Below, piece after piece: positions 8,601-18,734 of a stretch of 64,000 bases of DNA. This DNA is from a candidate division LCP-89 bacterium (GTDB lineage: Bacteria > Electryoneota > B3-LCP). Location: NCBI GenBank assembly GCA_025774555.1, contig JALGVT010000006.1, forward strand, positions 62,001 to 126,000. The letters run 5' to 3'. The translations under genes and the position numbers were made by a program. Within the stretch, counting starts at the first letter, position 1. Each line of letters starts with the position of its first letter. Under the pieces are notes generated by a model. That model was not told the DNA's origin. It worked only from the letters and a program-made list of their open reading frames with translations, and did not search any database.

Positions 8601-9386
8601 TTACGGTATTAAGGGTTTTGCCAGTGATGTAATGAACTGTTTAAAAGTCAGATAAGCCTGCATTTCTGTTTCCAGCTCGAGGAGATTCTGACCAGCTAAC
8701 TCAGCGTCGAAAATAACATCGTCCTGCGGTATCATGCAAAAAGCCTCGAAGCGGTTCATATCCAGGTGTTTTTCGATGGCATCGTGGACTCTCTCTTCGC
8801 TCCCGGCAGGAATGCGGTTCACAACTAAAAGGAAGCGTTCGATTTTATTTTTCAGTTTGTCTGCCAGGACTAAGACTTTCTCTAAGGTTTGCAGCGCTTT
8901 AACAGTTGGATCTGCCACCAGCAGCATAGTATCCACGTCTCGGCTGGTGCGGCGCGAGATATGTTCCATTCCGGCTTCACAGTCGAGGATGGTTACGCGG
9001 TAACTGCCGGTCAGGCGGTCGAGGTTGTCTCTGAGGAGGTTGTTGACGAAGCAGTAGCATCCTGGACCTTCGGGGCGTCCCATAGTGAGCAGATCGAAAC
9101 CTGCCGCTTCTGTAACCGCTTCCTGCACTTTCAATTCAAGGTACTGCTGTTTGGGAATGCCCGCCGGTATACCCCTTGCGACTGAGCGCGTGTCTTCCCT
9201 GATGCCGCCGATTGTCTCGTAGACGTCCAATCCCAATACGCCTGCCAGGGCGGCGCTGGGATCAGCGTCAACCGCGAGGATTGGCGTAAGCTTGTTTTCT
9301 AACAGGTGTCGGATGAGGAAAGCCGCGAGGGTAGTTTTCCCGACGCCTCCCTTGCCGACGACAGCGATGCAGGGTGAGTCAGCCAT
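8601..9386 (-). CDS. cooC: CooC-type CODH nickel-insertion ATPase
   Basis: Second CooC paralogue, 261 aa. Walker A is GKGGVGKTT (11-19), followed by DADPSAAL (40-47), and the nickel-binding CxC pair is Cys110/Cys112 in EGPGCYCF. It is the first gene of the CODH operon, 29 bp before cooS, so it most likely matures the CooS C-cluster. It differs clearly from the CooC-like protein next to acsB (residues 114/116, motif CACPEN), which suggests that the two ATPases serve different targets. Confidence 0.92.
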   Translation of the reverse strand: MADSPCIAVVGKGGVGKTTLAAFLIRHLLENKLTPILAVDADPSAALAGVLGLDVYETIGGIREDTRSVARGIPAGIPKQQYLELKVQEAVTEAAGFDLLTMGRPEGPGCYCFVNNLLRDNLDRLTGSYRVTILDCEAGMEHISRRTSRDVDTMLLVADPTVKALQTLEKVLVLADKLKNKIERFLLVVNRIPAGSEERVHDAIEKHLDMNRFEAFCMIPQDDVIFDAELAGQNLLELETEMQAYLTFKQFITSLAKPLIP

Positions 9387-9460
9387 ATTCTACTGTTCAC
9401 TATAAAATAGCGGTGAGCTGTTAAGCCCGCCGCTGGATGCTGTAATGATATATGCCATGT

Positions 9461-10534
9461 TTAGACGGCTTTTTTGCGTTTTTTTGAGGCAATATTTTTT
9501 CGTACCAGCAGCGAAGTTTCAGATAAGAGTTGCAGCACCAGTTCTGCCTGGCTATATTTCATAGTGCCCATGCCGCACGAAGGAGTTATCAGGCACTGCT
9601 TCAACAACTGCGACCTGGAAACTCCTTTATCCACCAGTATATCAATATAATTGAAGAAATTAGCCGTCAGCGATTTACTCGTTTCTTCTTCAATATTCCC
9701 CAGAGTTGGGACAATTCCCCAAGCCAGGACACCGCCCTTTTTCAGGTATCTTTTAAGCTCATCTATATAGAGGGTCATGCCTTGGAAGTAGTCATAAGCA
9801 TCGAAATTAATGATGTCTGTTTCAGTCTCCATAACCAGCGACCAGTCGGTATTCCCACAGCAATGAATGCCGGCTATCGCATTCTCCTGATGAACTGCGT
9901 CGATGACTTCACCGAGGTACTGGAGAACCTGCTCCTTCGTAAGATTGATAAATGCGGATCCGAAGCTGGACAAATACGGTTCATCGATAAAAATAATTAC
10001 GTTCGATTTAAGACGTTTAAGTTGCTGTACTTGCCAGCGCGTTTTCAGCACCAGTGACTTTAATACAGCATCGAAGACTTCTTCGTTATAGATGATAGCG
10101 CGTTTGCGATGATCCGTGATCATCAGCCCAAAGCTGACTGGACCAGTGACCTGCCCTTTCACCCATTTCACCGATTCTGGTTTCGTTCTCCAGAGACGGT
10201 CCATGAATGCTTTAAATCCACGGGCGTAGGGTCTTTCGATGGCAAAATAGTCCAAGTCTTCTTCGATAACGCGTTCATAGAATTTCTCCAGTTCACCATA
10301 AATATCTCTCTGAAGATCCATGTGCATCTTCGATTTTTCAGGATCGAGATTCACAAAAGGTATTCCACCCGAAAACTGGATATACATTGATTCGAGGTAA
10401 TCAGTGTTGGGGAGTTGGGGCCAGAGCGGAATTTCCGGGAGATACTGCAGCGCTAATTCGACAGCATCATAGGGGTGGAGATGTGGAAAGCTGCCCACAG
10501 CAGCGGGGAGACACGCAGGTGTGAAACGCTTCAT
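9461..10534 (-). CDS. core-MetE-type (folate-independent) methionine synthase
   Basis: Protein of 357 aa matching only the catalytic C-terminal barrel of cobalamin-independent methionine synthase, without the N-terminal MetE domain. Family marks are AVGSFPH (12-18), GQVTGPVS, IDEPYL near 183, the zinc motif HCC (His224, Cys226), an Asp at 245 where MetE has a Glu ligand, and TPSCGMG with Cys320. Short core-MetE proteins (Mes families, including the Dehalococcoides enzyme) take methyl groups from corrinoid proteins rather than methyl-folate. The position beside CODH/ACS genes fits use of the Wood-Ljungdahl corrinoid iron-sulfur protein as donor. The start is placed at ATG 10534 because a promoter at 10564-10593 overlaps the alternative TTG at 10573. 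A uroporphyrinogen-decarboxylase-like methyltransferase is the main alternative. Confidence 0.78.
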   Translation of the reverse strand: MKRFTPACLPAAVGSFPHLHPYDAVELALQYLPEIPLWPQLPNTDYLESMYIQFSGGIPFVNLDPEKSKMHMDLQRDIYGELEKFYERVIEEDLDYFAIERPYARGFKAFMDRLWRTKPESVKWVKGQVTGPVSFGLMITDHRKRAIIYNEEVFDAVLKSLVLKTRWQVQQLKRLKSNVIIFIDEPYLSSFGSAFINLTKEQVLQYLGEVIDAVHQENAIAGIHCCGNTDWSLVMETETDIINFDAYDYFQGMTLYIDELKRYLKKGGVLAWGIVPTLGNIEEETSKSLTANFFNYIDILVDKGVSRSQLLKQCLITPSCGMGTMKYSQAELVLQLLSETSLLVRKNIASKKRKKAV

Positions 10535-10563
10535 TGATAATAAGTCTTTTTTATGTTTCTGTA

Positions 10564-10593
10564 AATATAACAAATAAATTGCCCCTCAGGCAA
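10564..10593 (-). promoter_or_regulatory. promoter of the core-MetE gene
   Basis: On the minus strand, TTGCCT (10588-10593) and TATATT (10564-10569) are separated by 18 bp. Transcription would start near 10557, leaving a leader of about 23 nt before ATG 10534. The -10 is identical to that of most other promoters in the window. Confidence 0.6.
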
Positions 10594-10695
10594 GTTTTTT
10601 TTCGTAAAGGTGCATCCTGAAGGGCAGAAATCTTGATTATATTAAAGCAAAACCCAAGAATCCGCTTAAGAGACATTGTGATTCAAACTGCCGGG

Positions 10696-13600
10696 CTATT
10701 TTTCGTCCTTCTCAATCTCCACTTCTGTCGAAGGCGTATCCTGGATCGGTGCTTCGCCATTTGCATTCAGGTAAATCTTAAAAACAGTTCCCTTGCCAAT
10801 TTCAGAATCGATCTCGAACTGGGCGTCATATTTTTTCAACAATTGGTAGGAAGAGGATAATCCAAGTCCTGTGCCAGTCGGCTCGTTATCTTTTCGTTCG
10901 CCTACTGAAGGTTTGGTCGTGAAGAAGGGATTAAAGATTTGATTCAGTTTATCTTTCGGGATGCCATAGCCTGTATCACCAACTTCAATCAGTATTTTTT
11001 TGTCAGGAAGCGCTTTTGTCTTAACGGTCAGCTTTTTGGAGTCCGCGTTATGCATTGCATCGAGAGCGTTTTTAATGATATTCAGCAGAGCCTGCGAAAA
11101 ATCGCTGTATATCCCATGAACGTTGGGCAGGTTGGGATCAAAATCGTATTCTTTTTCGATATCATGCTTGAATGTTAAGTCAGCGTCGAGGAACGTTAAC
11201 TCCTCAACGAGTAGATGATTGATATCGATTGCTCTCTTGCTTTGATCCTGTTCCTGCCGGCTTTTATGAAGCATGTTATTGATTATTGCGCTAATGCGCT
11301 GCACCTGGTTGAACATTGCATCGAGGTAGGGAACGTCTTCGCGGGTCATTTTCAGCATTTCGATGTGACTGGATATGCCCTGAAGCGGAACGTTCACGTT
11401 GTGAGCGATGCCTGCAGCGAGCATACCGATGGACGCCAGTTTAGAGTGCTGCATCAGCTCAAGCTGCATCTCTCTTTCTTTTGTTTCAAATTGTTTTCTA
11501 TCGGATATATCACGCAGGATACCTTGCGTAGCCGGTTCGCCATCAAAATTGGTATGGCTAACACTTACGTCGAAATCTATTATTTTACCTGATTTTGACA
11601 ATCCCTTGAACTCATAGTTTGGTATAAGTTTTTCACCAGCTTTTGAGCGGCGGGCACGATCCTCGATCAGAGGCACCGATTCGGGCGCGACGGTCTGCAT
11701 AAAATCGAAATCTGGCGCACTCAACTCTTCCAGAGTATAACCCAGCAGGTCTTCAAATCTTTTATTGGTAAATACGAAGCGGTTCCCCTGCAGTATGTAA
11801 ATAGCATCGTTGGAATTGTCGAAGAGAGTGCGGTACTTTTCTTCTGAATCAGATAACCTTTCAATCAAGCGATGGTGCTGTATCCATAAGACGATCTGTG
11901 ATTGAATCTGCTCCAGGATTTCCGAATGTTCAGGCAGAAATGCACCGACCTTTTTGCTCGCCAGGAAGAGCATTCCGAGCGGCACTCCTACATTGATTAG
12001 CGGTACCGCGATATACGAATTAATCCCGGCATCTTTAAAACGCTGATCCAGAGTGCTGCTTGATGAATGAATCCTCTCCTCGATACGGTCCCGGCGTTCG
12101 TGAAGCACCTGTAATGTTAAAGATTCTTGCAAACCTTCATTGTACGGTTTAATCAACTCTGGAGCGATGCCGGAATCATTTTCACTTTCAGGGGCAGCAA
12201 ATGATACTTCTACCTGGTTCTGCTCTTTTAGAATGAGCGTTAAAGCTGCCAGGTCATGCGGGACTATCCTCTGCAGTTCGTTGGCTAAGCTCTGTACTAC
12301 GCGATCGGAATCGAGTTCACTCAAGAGCATTTGGTTGATGTTAAAGATCGTTTCCCGCGTGATATCACCCTTTCTTTGTTCCGTGATATCGATACCCATT
12401 TCATAGCGCACCATACGTCCGTCGGGCCACCTGATCGGCTTGGCGATACCGCGATACCAACGCTGATTTAATTCATTCTTATACTCTTCTACGATCACTT
12501 CACCATCATATTCATTGAATAGCTCATCGTTATTGCACGTTTCGCACGGATTATCTCGGTTTCTAAATGCTTTATGGCATTTCATTCCGACAATATCTCC
12601 GAAGCATTTCTTTACAGCGTTGTTTGCGTAAAGTATTTCATGAGTCACAGGATCGTTAACGTTCACTATTTCATCGATGCTGTCGAATAATGATAGAAGC
12701 TGTTCACGTTCTCTCTTAAGCTCTCGTTCAGCTATTTTCTTTTCGGTAATATCGCGCACCATAGCTTGAATATATCGTTGTCCTCCAAACTCAAGCGCGT
12801 TCAAGGTGACTTCTGCATCAAAGAGAGTGCCATCGGCCCGGCTGTGCATCCAGTAGAAGAACTGCGGTTCATCTGCTAATGCCGCACTGATTTTCTCAAT
12901 CGCTTTTTCAGTCGAATTCCTTCCGTCTGGCTGGGTTTCCGGTGAGAATTCATAAGGTGGATGACCGATGATTTGTTCTCTGGTACAGCCAAACATTTCA
13001 AGGGTTTTATCGTTGCAATCGATGAATATTTTATTATCCATCAAGAAGATAGCATCATTTGCCTGGGAGAAGATATTACGGTATTTGATCTCCGCTTCTT
13101 TAATTGCTTCTTCCGCTTGTTTCTGGTCGGTGATGTCACGGTAGATAGCGTAAACTGCTACCTTGCCATTGCCGGTTTTAAAGGGAGTGCCTAAAATAGA
13201 GACGTCAACCAGGCTGCCGTCTTTGCGTTTGCGGACGCTTTCCAGCGCTACTCCCTCTCCTGCCGCAACACGCTTAGTGAGCAGATCTGCTTCGTCTTTC
13301 AAGTTGGGTGGAGTGAGCAAATCATCCACGGAATGACCGATTGCTTCTTCGGGATTATACCCGAATATGCGGGTAAATTCACTGTTAACGCGTAGAATAT
13401 CACCATTTTCATCAACCAGACATATCGCTTCTGGTGCGAATTCAAAGAGATTCCCAAGGTATGCTTTCTCGATATGCAGCGCTTCTTCTGCCTGTTTTCT
13501 CTGAATGGCAAGCGCGATGTTCTCTGATATGAAAGCCAGCAGATCGAGGTCTTGCTGATTGTATGCAGAGTCATTGTTATAGCTCTGAACAGCCACGACA

Positions 13601-14346
13601 CCTTTAACACCGTCGGAGGTACGCAGCGGAGCACCCATCCAGAGTGATGATGGTTGACCGATGAGTTCAACTTCACCTTTAGCAATTAATTCTTCGTGGA
13701 TCTGTTCAGTTATGAGCCGAGGTATGCCGGTTCTGCGAATATAATCCGTAAGGCTCTTTTCGAGGGTGCAGGGGGTATATACGATTTCATCATCGTTTTC
13801 ATCAACCATATAGGGGAAAGAGTATTTCTTTGTTTCCGCATCATACAAAGCCACGTAAACATTTGTTGTGTCTATCAGCTGTCCTAGTTCATTATGAATA
13901 ATAATCCAAAGATCTTCCAGACTGGCGGTTTCAGAGGTTGCTTTTGCTATATTGTAGATAACCGTTTGTATCTTATGCGCGCGTTTTTCTGCGGTGATAT
14001 CTTCAACTGTGCCTTCAAAGAATATAAGATTCCCGCTCTCATCACAGCTTGCCCGCGTATTCTCGCGGACATGCAGGATTGAACCGTCCTTTTTAATCCA
14101 TTCTGCTTCGTAGCCTGTAACCCTTTTATCTTTTTTTATCTTTCTGAGGAAATCGGATCTGGGTGTTTTACTGCTGTGGCAGCCCTCCTCAAGATTAAGT
14201 GATTGCAGCTCACTAAATGATTCATAGCCAAGCATCTGTATGAGAGTCGGATTCGCAGTTAGAATTCTACCGTCCGGAGTGGAGCGGTATATGCCAATAA
14301 TAGCGTTATCGAAAATACTTTTGAAGCGTTCTTCAGATTCGAGCAA
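10696..14346 (-). CDS. multi-PAS/GAF sensor histidine kinase, C-terminal part
   Basis: Open frame of 1,216 codons encoding sensor and kinase domains: PAS (1-115), GAF (125-290), PAS (300-415), PAS (425-545), a cysteine-bearing PAS (550-670), GAF (690-840), PAS (855-975), HisKA (985-1060) and HATPase (1085-1195). The phospho-acceptor His is in [23 protein letters not shown] is the N-box, and GDTGYGIP with GTGLGLS are the G-boxes. There is no membrane segment, so sensing is cytoplasmic. The domain reading frame continues upstream of the first ATG to about 14388, where it joins the frame of 14259-15701 after a one-base shift. The natural protein is therefore probably a single kinase of about 1,690 aa. 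No receiver or response regulator is adjacent; the nearest is the receiver protein at 31470. Confidence 0.9.
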   Translation of the reverse strand: MLESEERFKSIFDNAIIGIYRSTPDGRILTANPTLIQMLGYESFSELQSLNLEEGCHSSKTPRSDFLRKIKKDKRVTGYEAEWIKKDGSILHVRENTRASCDESGNLIFFEGTVEDITAEKRAHKIQTVIYNIAKATSETASLEDLWIIIHNELGQLIDTTNVYVALYDAETKKYSFPYMVDENDDEIVYTPCTLEKSLTDYIRRTGIPRLITEQIHEELIAKGEVELIGQPSSLWMGAPLRTSDGVKGVVAVQSYNNDSAYNQQDLDLLAFISENIALAIQRKQAEEALHIEKAYLGNLFEFAPEAICLVDENGDILRVNSEFTRIFGYNPEEAIGHSVDDLLTPPNLKDEADLLTKRVAAGEGVALESVRKRKDGSLVDVSILGTPFKTGNGKVAVYAIYRDITDQKQAEEAIKEAEIKYRNIFSQANDAIFLMDNKIFIDCNDKTLEMFGCTREQIIGHPPYEFSPETQPDGRNSTEKAIEKISAALADEPQFFYWMHSRADGTLFDAEVTLNALEFGGQRYIQAMVRDITEKKIAERELKREREQLLSLFDSIDEIVNVNDPVTHEILYANNAVKKCFGDIVGMKCHKAFRNRDNPCETCNNDELFNEYDGEVIVEEYKNELNQRWYRGIAKPIRWPDGRMVRYEMGIDITEQRKGDITRETIFNINQMLLSELDSDRVVQSLANELQRIVPHDLAALTLILKEQNQVEVSFAAPESENDSGIAPELIKPYNEGLQESLTLQVLHERRDRIEERIHSSSSTLDQRFKDAGINSYIAVPLINVGVPLGMLFLASKKVGAFLPEHSEILEQIQSQIVLWIQHHRLIERLSDSEEKYRTLFDNSNDAIYILQGNRFVFTNKRFEDLLGYTLEELSAPDFDFMQTVAPESVPLIEDRARRSKAGEKLIPNYEFKGLSKSGKIIDFDVSVSHTNFDGEPATQGILRDISDRKQFETKEREMQLELMQHSKLASIGMLAAGIAHNVNVPLQGISSHIEMLKMTREDVPYLDAMFNQVQRISAIINNMLHKSRQEQDQSKRAIDINHLLVEELTFLDADLTFKHDIEKEYDFDPNLPNVHGIYSDFSQALLNIIKNALDAMHNADSKKLTVKTKALPDKKILIEVGDTGYGIPKDKLNQIFNPFFTTKPSVGERKDNEPTGTGLGLSSSYQLLKKYDAQFEIDSEIGKGTVFKIYLNANGEAPIQDTPSTEVEIEKDEK

Positions 14347-15701
14347 AGCTTCTTCCGCACGTTTCCGGTCGGTAATATCGGTGATGCGAGACTCGCTATT
14401 CGACCTTCATACATGATTGGTGTAGAATAGAGTTCGATCCATTTAACCAACCCGGTGTTTGTTAACATCCGCCATGAATAATTTCTTACAACATCTTCAT
14501 CGCCCGCCTGTTTTTTCTTCGCTTGTTCTGAAACAAAAGCGCGATCGTCAGGATGGATATATTCCTTGTATTTACCTGGCTCCCAGCTTGTAAGTTCTTC
14601 TATCGAATGCCCGAAGATATCACTGGCAGCTTGATTAACGTATTTAAAAGTATCATCTTGAAGAATGGAAATCCCCATAATTGACTGTTCAGAAATGAGT
14701 CTGAACTTCGCTTCGCTTTCTCGGAGTGCATCTTCAGCAGATTTACGTAATGAAATGTCACGAGAAACTACGGAAATAGCGATTGGTTGATTGGATGAGT
14801 CTCTCAAGAGGGTGATGCTTGTACGAGTAGGGAATGGGATGTTGTCTTTTTTTACATGCGTGATTTCTTTATCATAAGAGTCTTTTTCCTCGATGTTCTC
14901 AAGTATAGGTTTTATAACTGTTTCATTCTGTTCATCAGTGTAGAATATACTCAGATGCTTGCCCAGCAATTCCTTTTTCAATTCGTAACCGTGCATCTGC
15001 GTCCAGGCGTTATTTACGAAAAGAACGTTGCCGAAAAGATCGGCTACAGCCATACCATCAGTCGCCTGTTCAACAACAGAGCTGAGGAAGCGAACCGTTC
15101 TTTCTCTTTTATCTCGTTCTTTTTCATCTATTACAATGGAAATATTATCGGCGATAGAACCGGCGAAAAATTGTTCATCGAGTTCCCAGTCTCTCGGTTC
15201 GCCGACATGTTCACAGCATATAACGCCGATTATCCGATCAGACCGTCTGATAGGCGCATTGAGCATCGATGTAATGCCCAGGGGAGTCAAGTACGTACTG
15301 GAGAATTCAGCAGTGCGAGGATCAGATTTGGCATCGCTTGCGGCAATAGCTCTTTTTTCCTGTAACGCTTCGAAGTATCGAGGAAAATTCGTAGCTGTGA
15401 GTACCAATCCTTCAGAATGCTGTTTTTCTTCGCGTTCGTAGAGATCTGAACAGGTTATTTTGGTGTTGTTCTCATTAAAAAGCCAAATGCTGACTCTGGC
15501 GACTTCGACGGCATCCGCGACCGCTTCGGTTATCTTCTGGAAAGCAGCCTGCAAACTGTCTTCACATATCAACTTCAGCGTGGAAAGCTCATTTAAAACT
15601 TTCAACTGTCTGCGCAGGCGTTCATCTGTACGCTGTCCTGCATCATCCATTTGCATTACTGCTGAGTCGCTTGAGCTGCTATTCTTTTTCCAGTTCCACA
15701 T
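14259..15701 (-). CDS. multi-PAS/GAF sensor histidine kinase, N-terminal part
   Basis: Open frame of 480 codons whose first 447 or so residues are real: a GAF domain (30-195), PAS (205-325) and PAS (330-445). The last 33 residues are out-of-frame sequence after the shift near 14388, where the frame of the following gene takes over within a PAS-linker motif. The piece has no kinase domain and makes sense only as the sensor end of the protein continued at 10696-14346. If the shift is genuine, this half would be an orphan sensor protein. The coding start is ATG 15701; no transmembrane segment or signal peptide is visible. Confidence 0.85.
   Translation of the reverse strand: MWNWKKNSSSSDSAVMQMDDAGQRTDERLRRQLKVLNELSTLKLICEDSLQAAFQKITEAVADAVEVARVSIWLFNENNTKITCSDLYEREEKQHSEGLVLTATNFPRYFEALQEKRAIAASDAKSDPRTAEFSSTYLTPLGITSMLNAPIRRSDRIIGVICCEHVGEPRDWELDEQFFAGSIADNISIVIDEKERDKRERTVRFLSSVVEQATDGMAVADLFGNVLFVNNAWTQMHGYELKKELLGKHLSIFYTDEQNETVIKPILENIEEKDSYDKEITHVKKDNIPFPTRTSITLLRDSSNQPIAISVVSRDISLRKSAEDALRESEAKFRLISEQSIMGISILQDDTFKYVNQAASDIFGHSIEELTSWEPGKYKEYIHPDDRAFVSEQAKKKQAGDEDVVRNYSWRMLTNTGLVKWIELYSTPIMYEGRIASLASPILPTGNVRKKLCSNLKNASKVFSITLLLAYTAPLRTVEF
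14380..14392 (-). other. frameshift inside the sensor kinase gene
   Basis: Upstream frame reads to GRIASLA and then turns into the low-quality tail SPILPTGNV. The next frame, starting in the same bases, reads [19 protein letters not shown], the standard end of a PAS C-terminal motif and linker. One missing base near 14385-14390 explains both. It could be a true mutation, a sequencing or assembly error, or (less likely) programmed frameshifting; there is no obvious slippery heptamer. Confidence 0.85.
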
Positions 15702-15890
15702 ACGAGAACTCCCGGTTCATCATTTTTTCGGTAATGCTGCTTCAACCGCATTGGATGGACTTAAGCGGTTGAGAATGACAATAAATTGTCACCAGCCATC
15801 GACTGCAGCGAGAGGACATAAAGATACTTATAACGCCTCGAAAGAGCGCTGAGTATCGGTGATCATGTCTTAAAGATGTTCTAAATCAGG

Positions 15891-17204
15891 TCAAAAACGA
15901 TAAGAGAGTGTCATGAGGAGGTGGGTTAGTTGCAGGTCTTCCCCCCAGCCCCCGATGGATCGTTCCCAACCAGTCCATGAAAGAGACGTTTGAACCAGCA
16001 GCGATTGATCCAGTAGTGTGTTTATTCCCCCGCTAAATACATGTTTGTCGCTTATTATTTCATCATTTTTAAAGGGCGATGGCAGCCAGGCATAGCCAAA
16101 CTGCAGCCTCACCGGCGTATCCGGAATCCAGACTTCCGTCCCCAGATGGAGATCCACGGTGGAACGCAGGTATTTATTAACAGCAATATTTGTTTTATCC
16201 CAACTTATGTCTTCGGATGGTGAATCTCCAGAATATGATAACTGTGTCCAATCACTGAAAACTGCATCCGCTGTCAATATTACTGGTCCCACCAAAAACG
16301 CCACACCCAATCCCGCTCTAAAAGATCTAGCTAGGCTGTACTCATAGCCCCATGAATCGTACTCGCTATAAGAAACAAGTGATGAATCAAGACCTGTTGA
16401 ATCAGGTATATACTCGTTTCCTTCATATTTGCCTGAGTAAGATTCATCTATTGACAGTTTTAGTGGTGACTCAATTGTTGCTCCGATTCGTAACCAATGA
16501 TTTGGCCGTATAATTAATCCAGTAAGAATATTAAAACCAATATATTCAAGATCGCTTGAAAAATCTACCGTTGACCAAACTGGGCCTATCTCATCCAACC
16601 GTCTTTGCCATGAGTAATCATTATAACCGCCCCAGAGGTTCAAAGCCACACCGATTGATGCAGTCGGGGAGAGATCAAGACCCATTCCAAGTGACCAATT
16701 TCCGAGACGTCCCTCTTCGAGTTCTTCGCCAATAAGCGTGTTTCCTTCTGTTAGATCCTCGAAGTTGCCGAATATATCAAATCCGTGGACTTGGTGGTAA
16801 CCCAGTGCGAAAACAAGACTGCCTCTATAAGTAGGAACTGGCAGGACAATTCCTACTGCATTCAGTCGAGTTTGAGATAATTCGCTTGATGTTTTACTTG
16901 TGACAGAAGTAACTTCATTTTGAGTTATCGCTTGAGATATTCCAAGAGTAAATTCGACTCTTCGGATTGAAGCTAAACCCGCTGGATTCCAGTACAGCGC
17001 TGAAAGATCATCTGATAGAGCCCGGTATGCTCCACCTAACGCAAGCGCTCGTCCCCCTGTACCTAATTCCAAACCATGAAGCAAAACGGTTTCATTATAA
17101 AGTTCTTCTAGTTCTGTAGCAGTTGAACTATTAGCTAAAACTAGTGAAACTACGAGTGAAATTTTAAATATGATATTTCGAAAGTTCTTCATCATTTTCA
17201 GCAT
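15891..17204 (-). CDS. PorV/FadL-like outer-membrane beta-barrel protein
   Basis: Secreted protein of 437 aa with a Sec signal peptide (about residues 1-29). The segment GTGGRALALGGAYRAL near 48-63, followed by ALYWNPAGLA, is typical of the PorV/UPF0164 branch of the FadL barrel family. The rest alternates short hydrophobic strands and ends in an aromatic residue (LSYRF), the usual outer-membrane barrel C-terminus. PorV proteins shuttle type IX cargo in Bacteroidetes, and this window encodes four such cargo proteins, but the larger family also contains general porins, so this role is only a possibility. It lies five bases after the heme-lipoprotein gene in a three-gene unit. Confidence 0.75.
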   Translation of the reverse strand: MLKMMKNFRNIIFKISLVVSLVLANSSTATELEELYNETVLLHGLELGTGGRALALGGAYRALSDDLSALYWNPAGLASIRRVEFTLGISQAITQNEVTSVTSKTSSELSQTRLNAVGIVLPVPTYRGSLVFALGYHQVHGFDIFGNFEDLTEGNTLIGEELEEGRLGNWSLGMGLDLSPTASIGVALNLWGGYNDYSWQRRLDEIGPVWSTVDFSSDLEYIGFNILTGLIIRPNHWLRIGATIESPLKLSIDESYSGKYEGNEYIPDSTGLDSSLVSYSEYDSWGYEYSLARSFRAGLGVAFLVGPVILTADAVFSDWTQLSYSGDSPSEDISWDKTNIAVNKYLRSTVDLHLGTEVWIPDTPVRLQFGYAWLPSPFKNDEIISDKHVFSGGINTLLDQSLLVQTSLSWTGWERSIGGWGEDLQLTHLLMTLSYRF

Positions 17205-17209
17205 GAATA

Positions 17210-17782
17210 CTAGCCTCTGCCACGGCCATCGCGCTTGTGGTCGTCTTGGCTATCGCCACTATTCTGTTGCTGATTATCTCCTTGATTCGGATTCGCAGGT
17301 GCGCTATAGACTGGTGGCGGAACGTACTGTGGCGCCTGCGGATATGGGGCAGGCGAAAAATCTCGTCCTCTGCCTGGTCTCTGCGGCGACGGCGCCGATA
17401 CCCCCACCGATCCCGATCCTCCACCCGGGTTATAGTAAGGCGGGTAGGGATTGTAGTAGTTCCAGCCCCACCACCAGGGATCGTAATAATACTTTTGCCA
17501 TCCGCCATAGCTGCCGTAGTAGCTATAGTAGCTGTAGGGGTAGTTGCGGATTCCCCAGGAACCGAATCCCCAGTTATGGGGAGACATCCGGTTGTGGTCG
17601 TACTCATTGTTGTGGCAGGCAGTGCACGAAGTTCCGGTCAACTCAGAGTCGTGCTCGGCGACCAGTTCTTCATCAGCGACGGTCGGGTGATTAAGCATAG
17701 TGTAACACCCTGCCAGTCCCAGCATCAGCAAGACAATGATGATAAGACTGAAACCCGCTTTAGTCGAAGACAGGATAGTCAT
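17210..17782 (-). CDS. aromatic-rich lipoprotein with one c-type heme site
   Basis: Protein of 190 aa. A lipobox (LAGC, Cys26) marks it as a lipoprotein. A single CxxCH heme motif lies at 53-57 (CTACH), followed by His63 and His69 as possible distal ligands. Residues 81-118 are extraordinary: about half are Tyr or Trp. The tail is Pro/Gly/Gln-rich and ends in an Arg/Gly/Asp tract. I do not recognise a family. A one-heme lipoprotein with an aromatic stretch between two barrel proteins could take part in electron transfer at the outer membrane, but the tract could equally be a surface adhesion or anchoring segment. It is the middle gene of three, with 5- and 17-bp gaps, so it is almost surely co-transcribed with both barrels. 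Confidence 0.72.
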   Translation of the reverse strand: MTILSSTKAGFSLIIIVLLMLGLAGCYTMLNHPTVADEELVAEHDSELTGTSCTACHNNEYDHNRMSPHNWGFGSWGIRNYPYSYYSYYGSYGGWQKYYYDPWWWGWNYYNPYPPYYNPGGGSGSVGVSAPSPQRPGRGRDFSPAPYPQAPQYVPPPVYSAPANPNQGDNQQQNSGDSQDDHKRDGRGRG

Positions 17783-17799
17783 AACGAACCTCGATGAAA

Positions 17800-18570
17800 C
17801 TAAAATGATTCAACATACGTAATCCGTAGTTCACGAGCTATGGAGGATGTGTCCTTCTGATTTTCGAGGATATCTTTGAAATTGAATTCGATCCCGAGTT
17901 GTTCTGCGAATATCCAGCGAATTCCCGCGTTAAGGTAACCGCGTTCCCTGCCGAGAGCATGATTGTTGTTGTCATCAAACCCGAGATTATATTCGGCAAC
18001 CAGTGAAGCCTGATCGTTAATGCTTTTATCGAATCCGACGAAGCCGTTCATATTGCGGTCATCGTCATCTTCAAACGTGTTGAAATTGACGCCGCCATGC
18101 AGTCCTAAAGTTCCCAGGTAGCCCATCGAAAAGTTTTTACTCATCACTGCGAACAGACCCTTTGCCTTGACTTCGTAGCGGTCAATATCTTTCATGTAAA
18201 GCCCATAACCCTGGCTGTCGAAGCCGATGGAAACGGCGGGCAGATCCGTCTCTTCAAAAAGGCGGTACTTGATCAGCACGCCGGGTAATTCGTTCCATTC
18301 CGGCTCGCCCCTGCCGATAATGTTGATCGCGCCATAAGATACTCCGATCATGAAGCGGTCGAAGAGACCTGCCCGCAGGCTGCCCTGAGCGCCGCCATGC
18401 GGAAAGAAACGCAGATCAAATCCATATTCGCCCTTCTCGAGAGAGCCTGCCGTAGGTTGATCGATCAGTTCCTGTATTTCCACTCGTTGAGCTAAAGTCT
18501 GTGTCTGACAAAGAGCATTGGCGCCCTGGAGTAGAAATATTACCAGGAAAAACAGAATAACCTTTTTCAT
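17800..18570 (-). CDS. secreted outer-membrane beta-barrel protein (YjbH-like)
   Basis: Protein of 256 aa with a signal peptide (about 1-21, ending ANALCQ) and a body of amphipathic strands such as FMIGVSYGAINI, AVSIGFDSQGYGLYM and YLNAGIRWIF, ending in VESF. The pattern resembles YjbH/exopolysaccharide-type barrel proteins found in many Gram-negative candidate phyla. Function is unknown. It is the first gene of the unit continued by the heme lipoprotein and the PorV-like barrel. No strong promoter of the window consensus is seen upstream. Confidence 0.65.
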   Translation of the reverse strand: MKKVILFFLVIFLLQGANALCQTQTLAQRVEIQELIDQPTAGSLEKGEYGFDLRFFPHGGAQGSLRAGLFDRFMIGVSYGAINIIGRGEPEWNELPGVLIKYRLFEETDLPAVSIGFDSQGYGLYMKDIDRYEVKAKGLFAVMSKNFSMGYLGTLGLHGGVNFNTFEDDDDRNMNGFVGFDKSINDQASLVAEYNLGFDDNNNHALGRERGYLNAGIRWIFAEQLGIEFNFKDILENQKDTSSIARELRITYVESF

Positions 18571-18734
18571 GTCACCTCAAGTTCTTTTTATTTTAGAGTT
18601 GAAATTCTTCTATTTATTAAAGTATTACGTGAAAGAAAGCTCAATTAACAATTCACCTTTACACTCATTTTACGAGAAAGGAGCAGATCTGTTCCCTGCC
18701 CCCATCAAATTAGAGTTTAATCAGCCGGTCTATT

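Noticed and set aside
15891..17204. Firm naming of the barrel protein as the type IX component PorV
   Set aside because: No other type IX machinery gene (PorU, SprA, PorK-N) is present, and the same fold includes general porins, so only a PorV/FadL-like call is justified.
17164..17607. A 147-codon minus-strand frame overlapping the heme lipoprotein
   Set aside because: It lies in another frame of the aromatic-rich gene. The lipoprotein frame has a lipobox, a CxxCH site and a sensible position in the operon.
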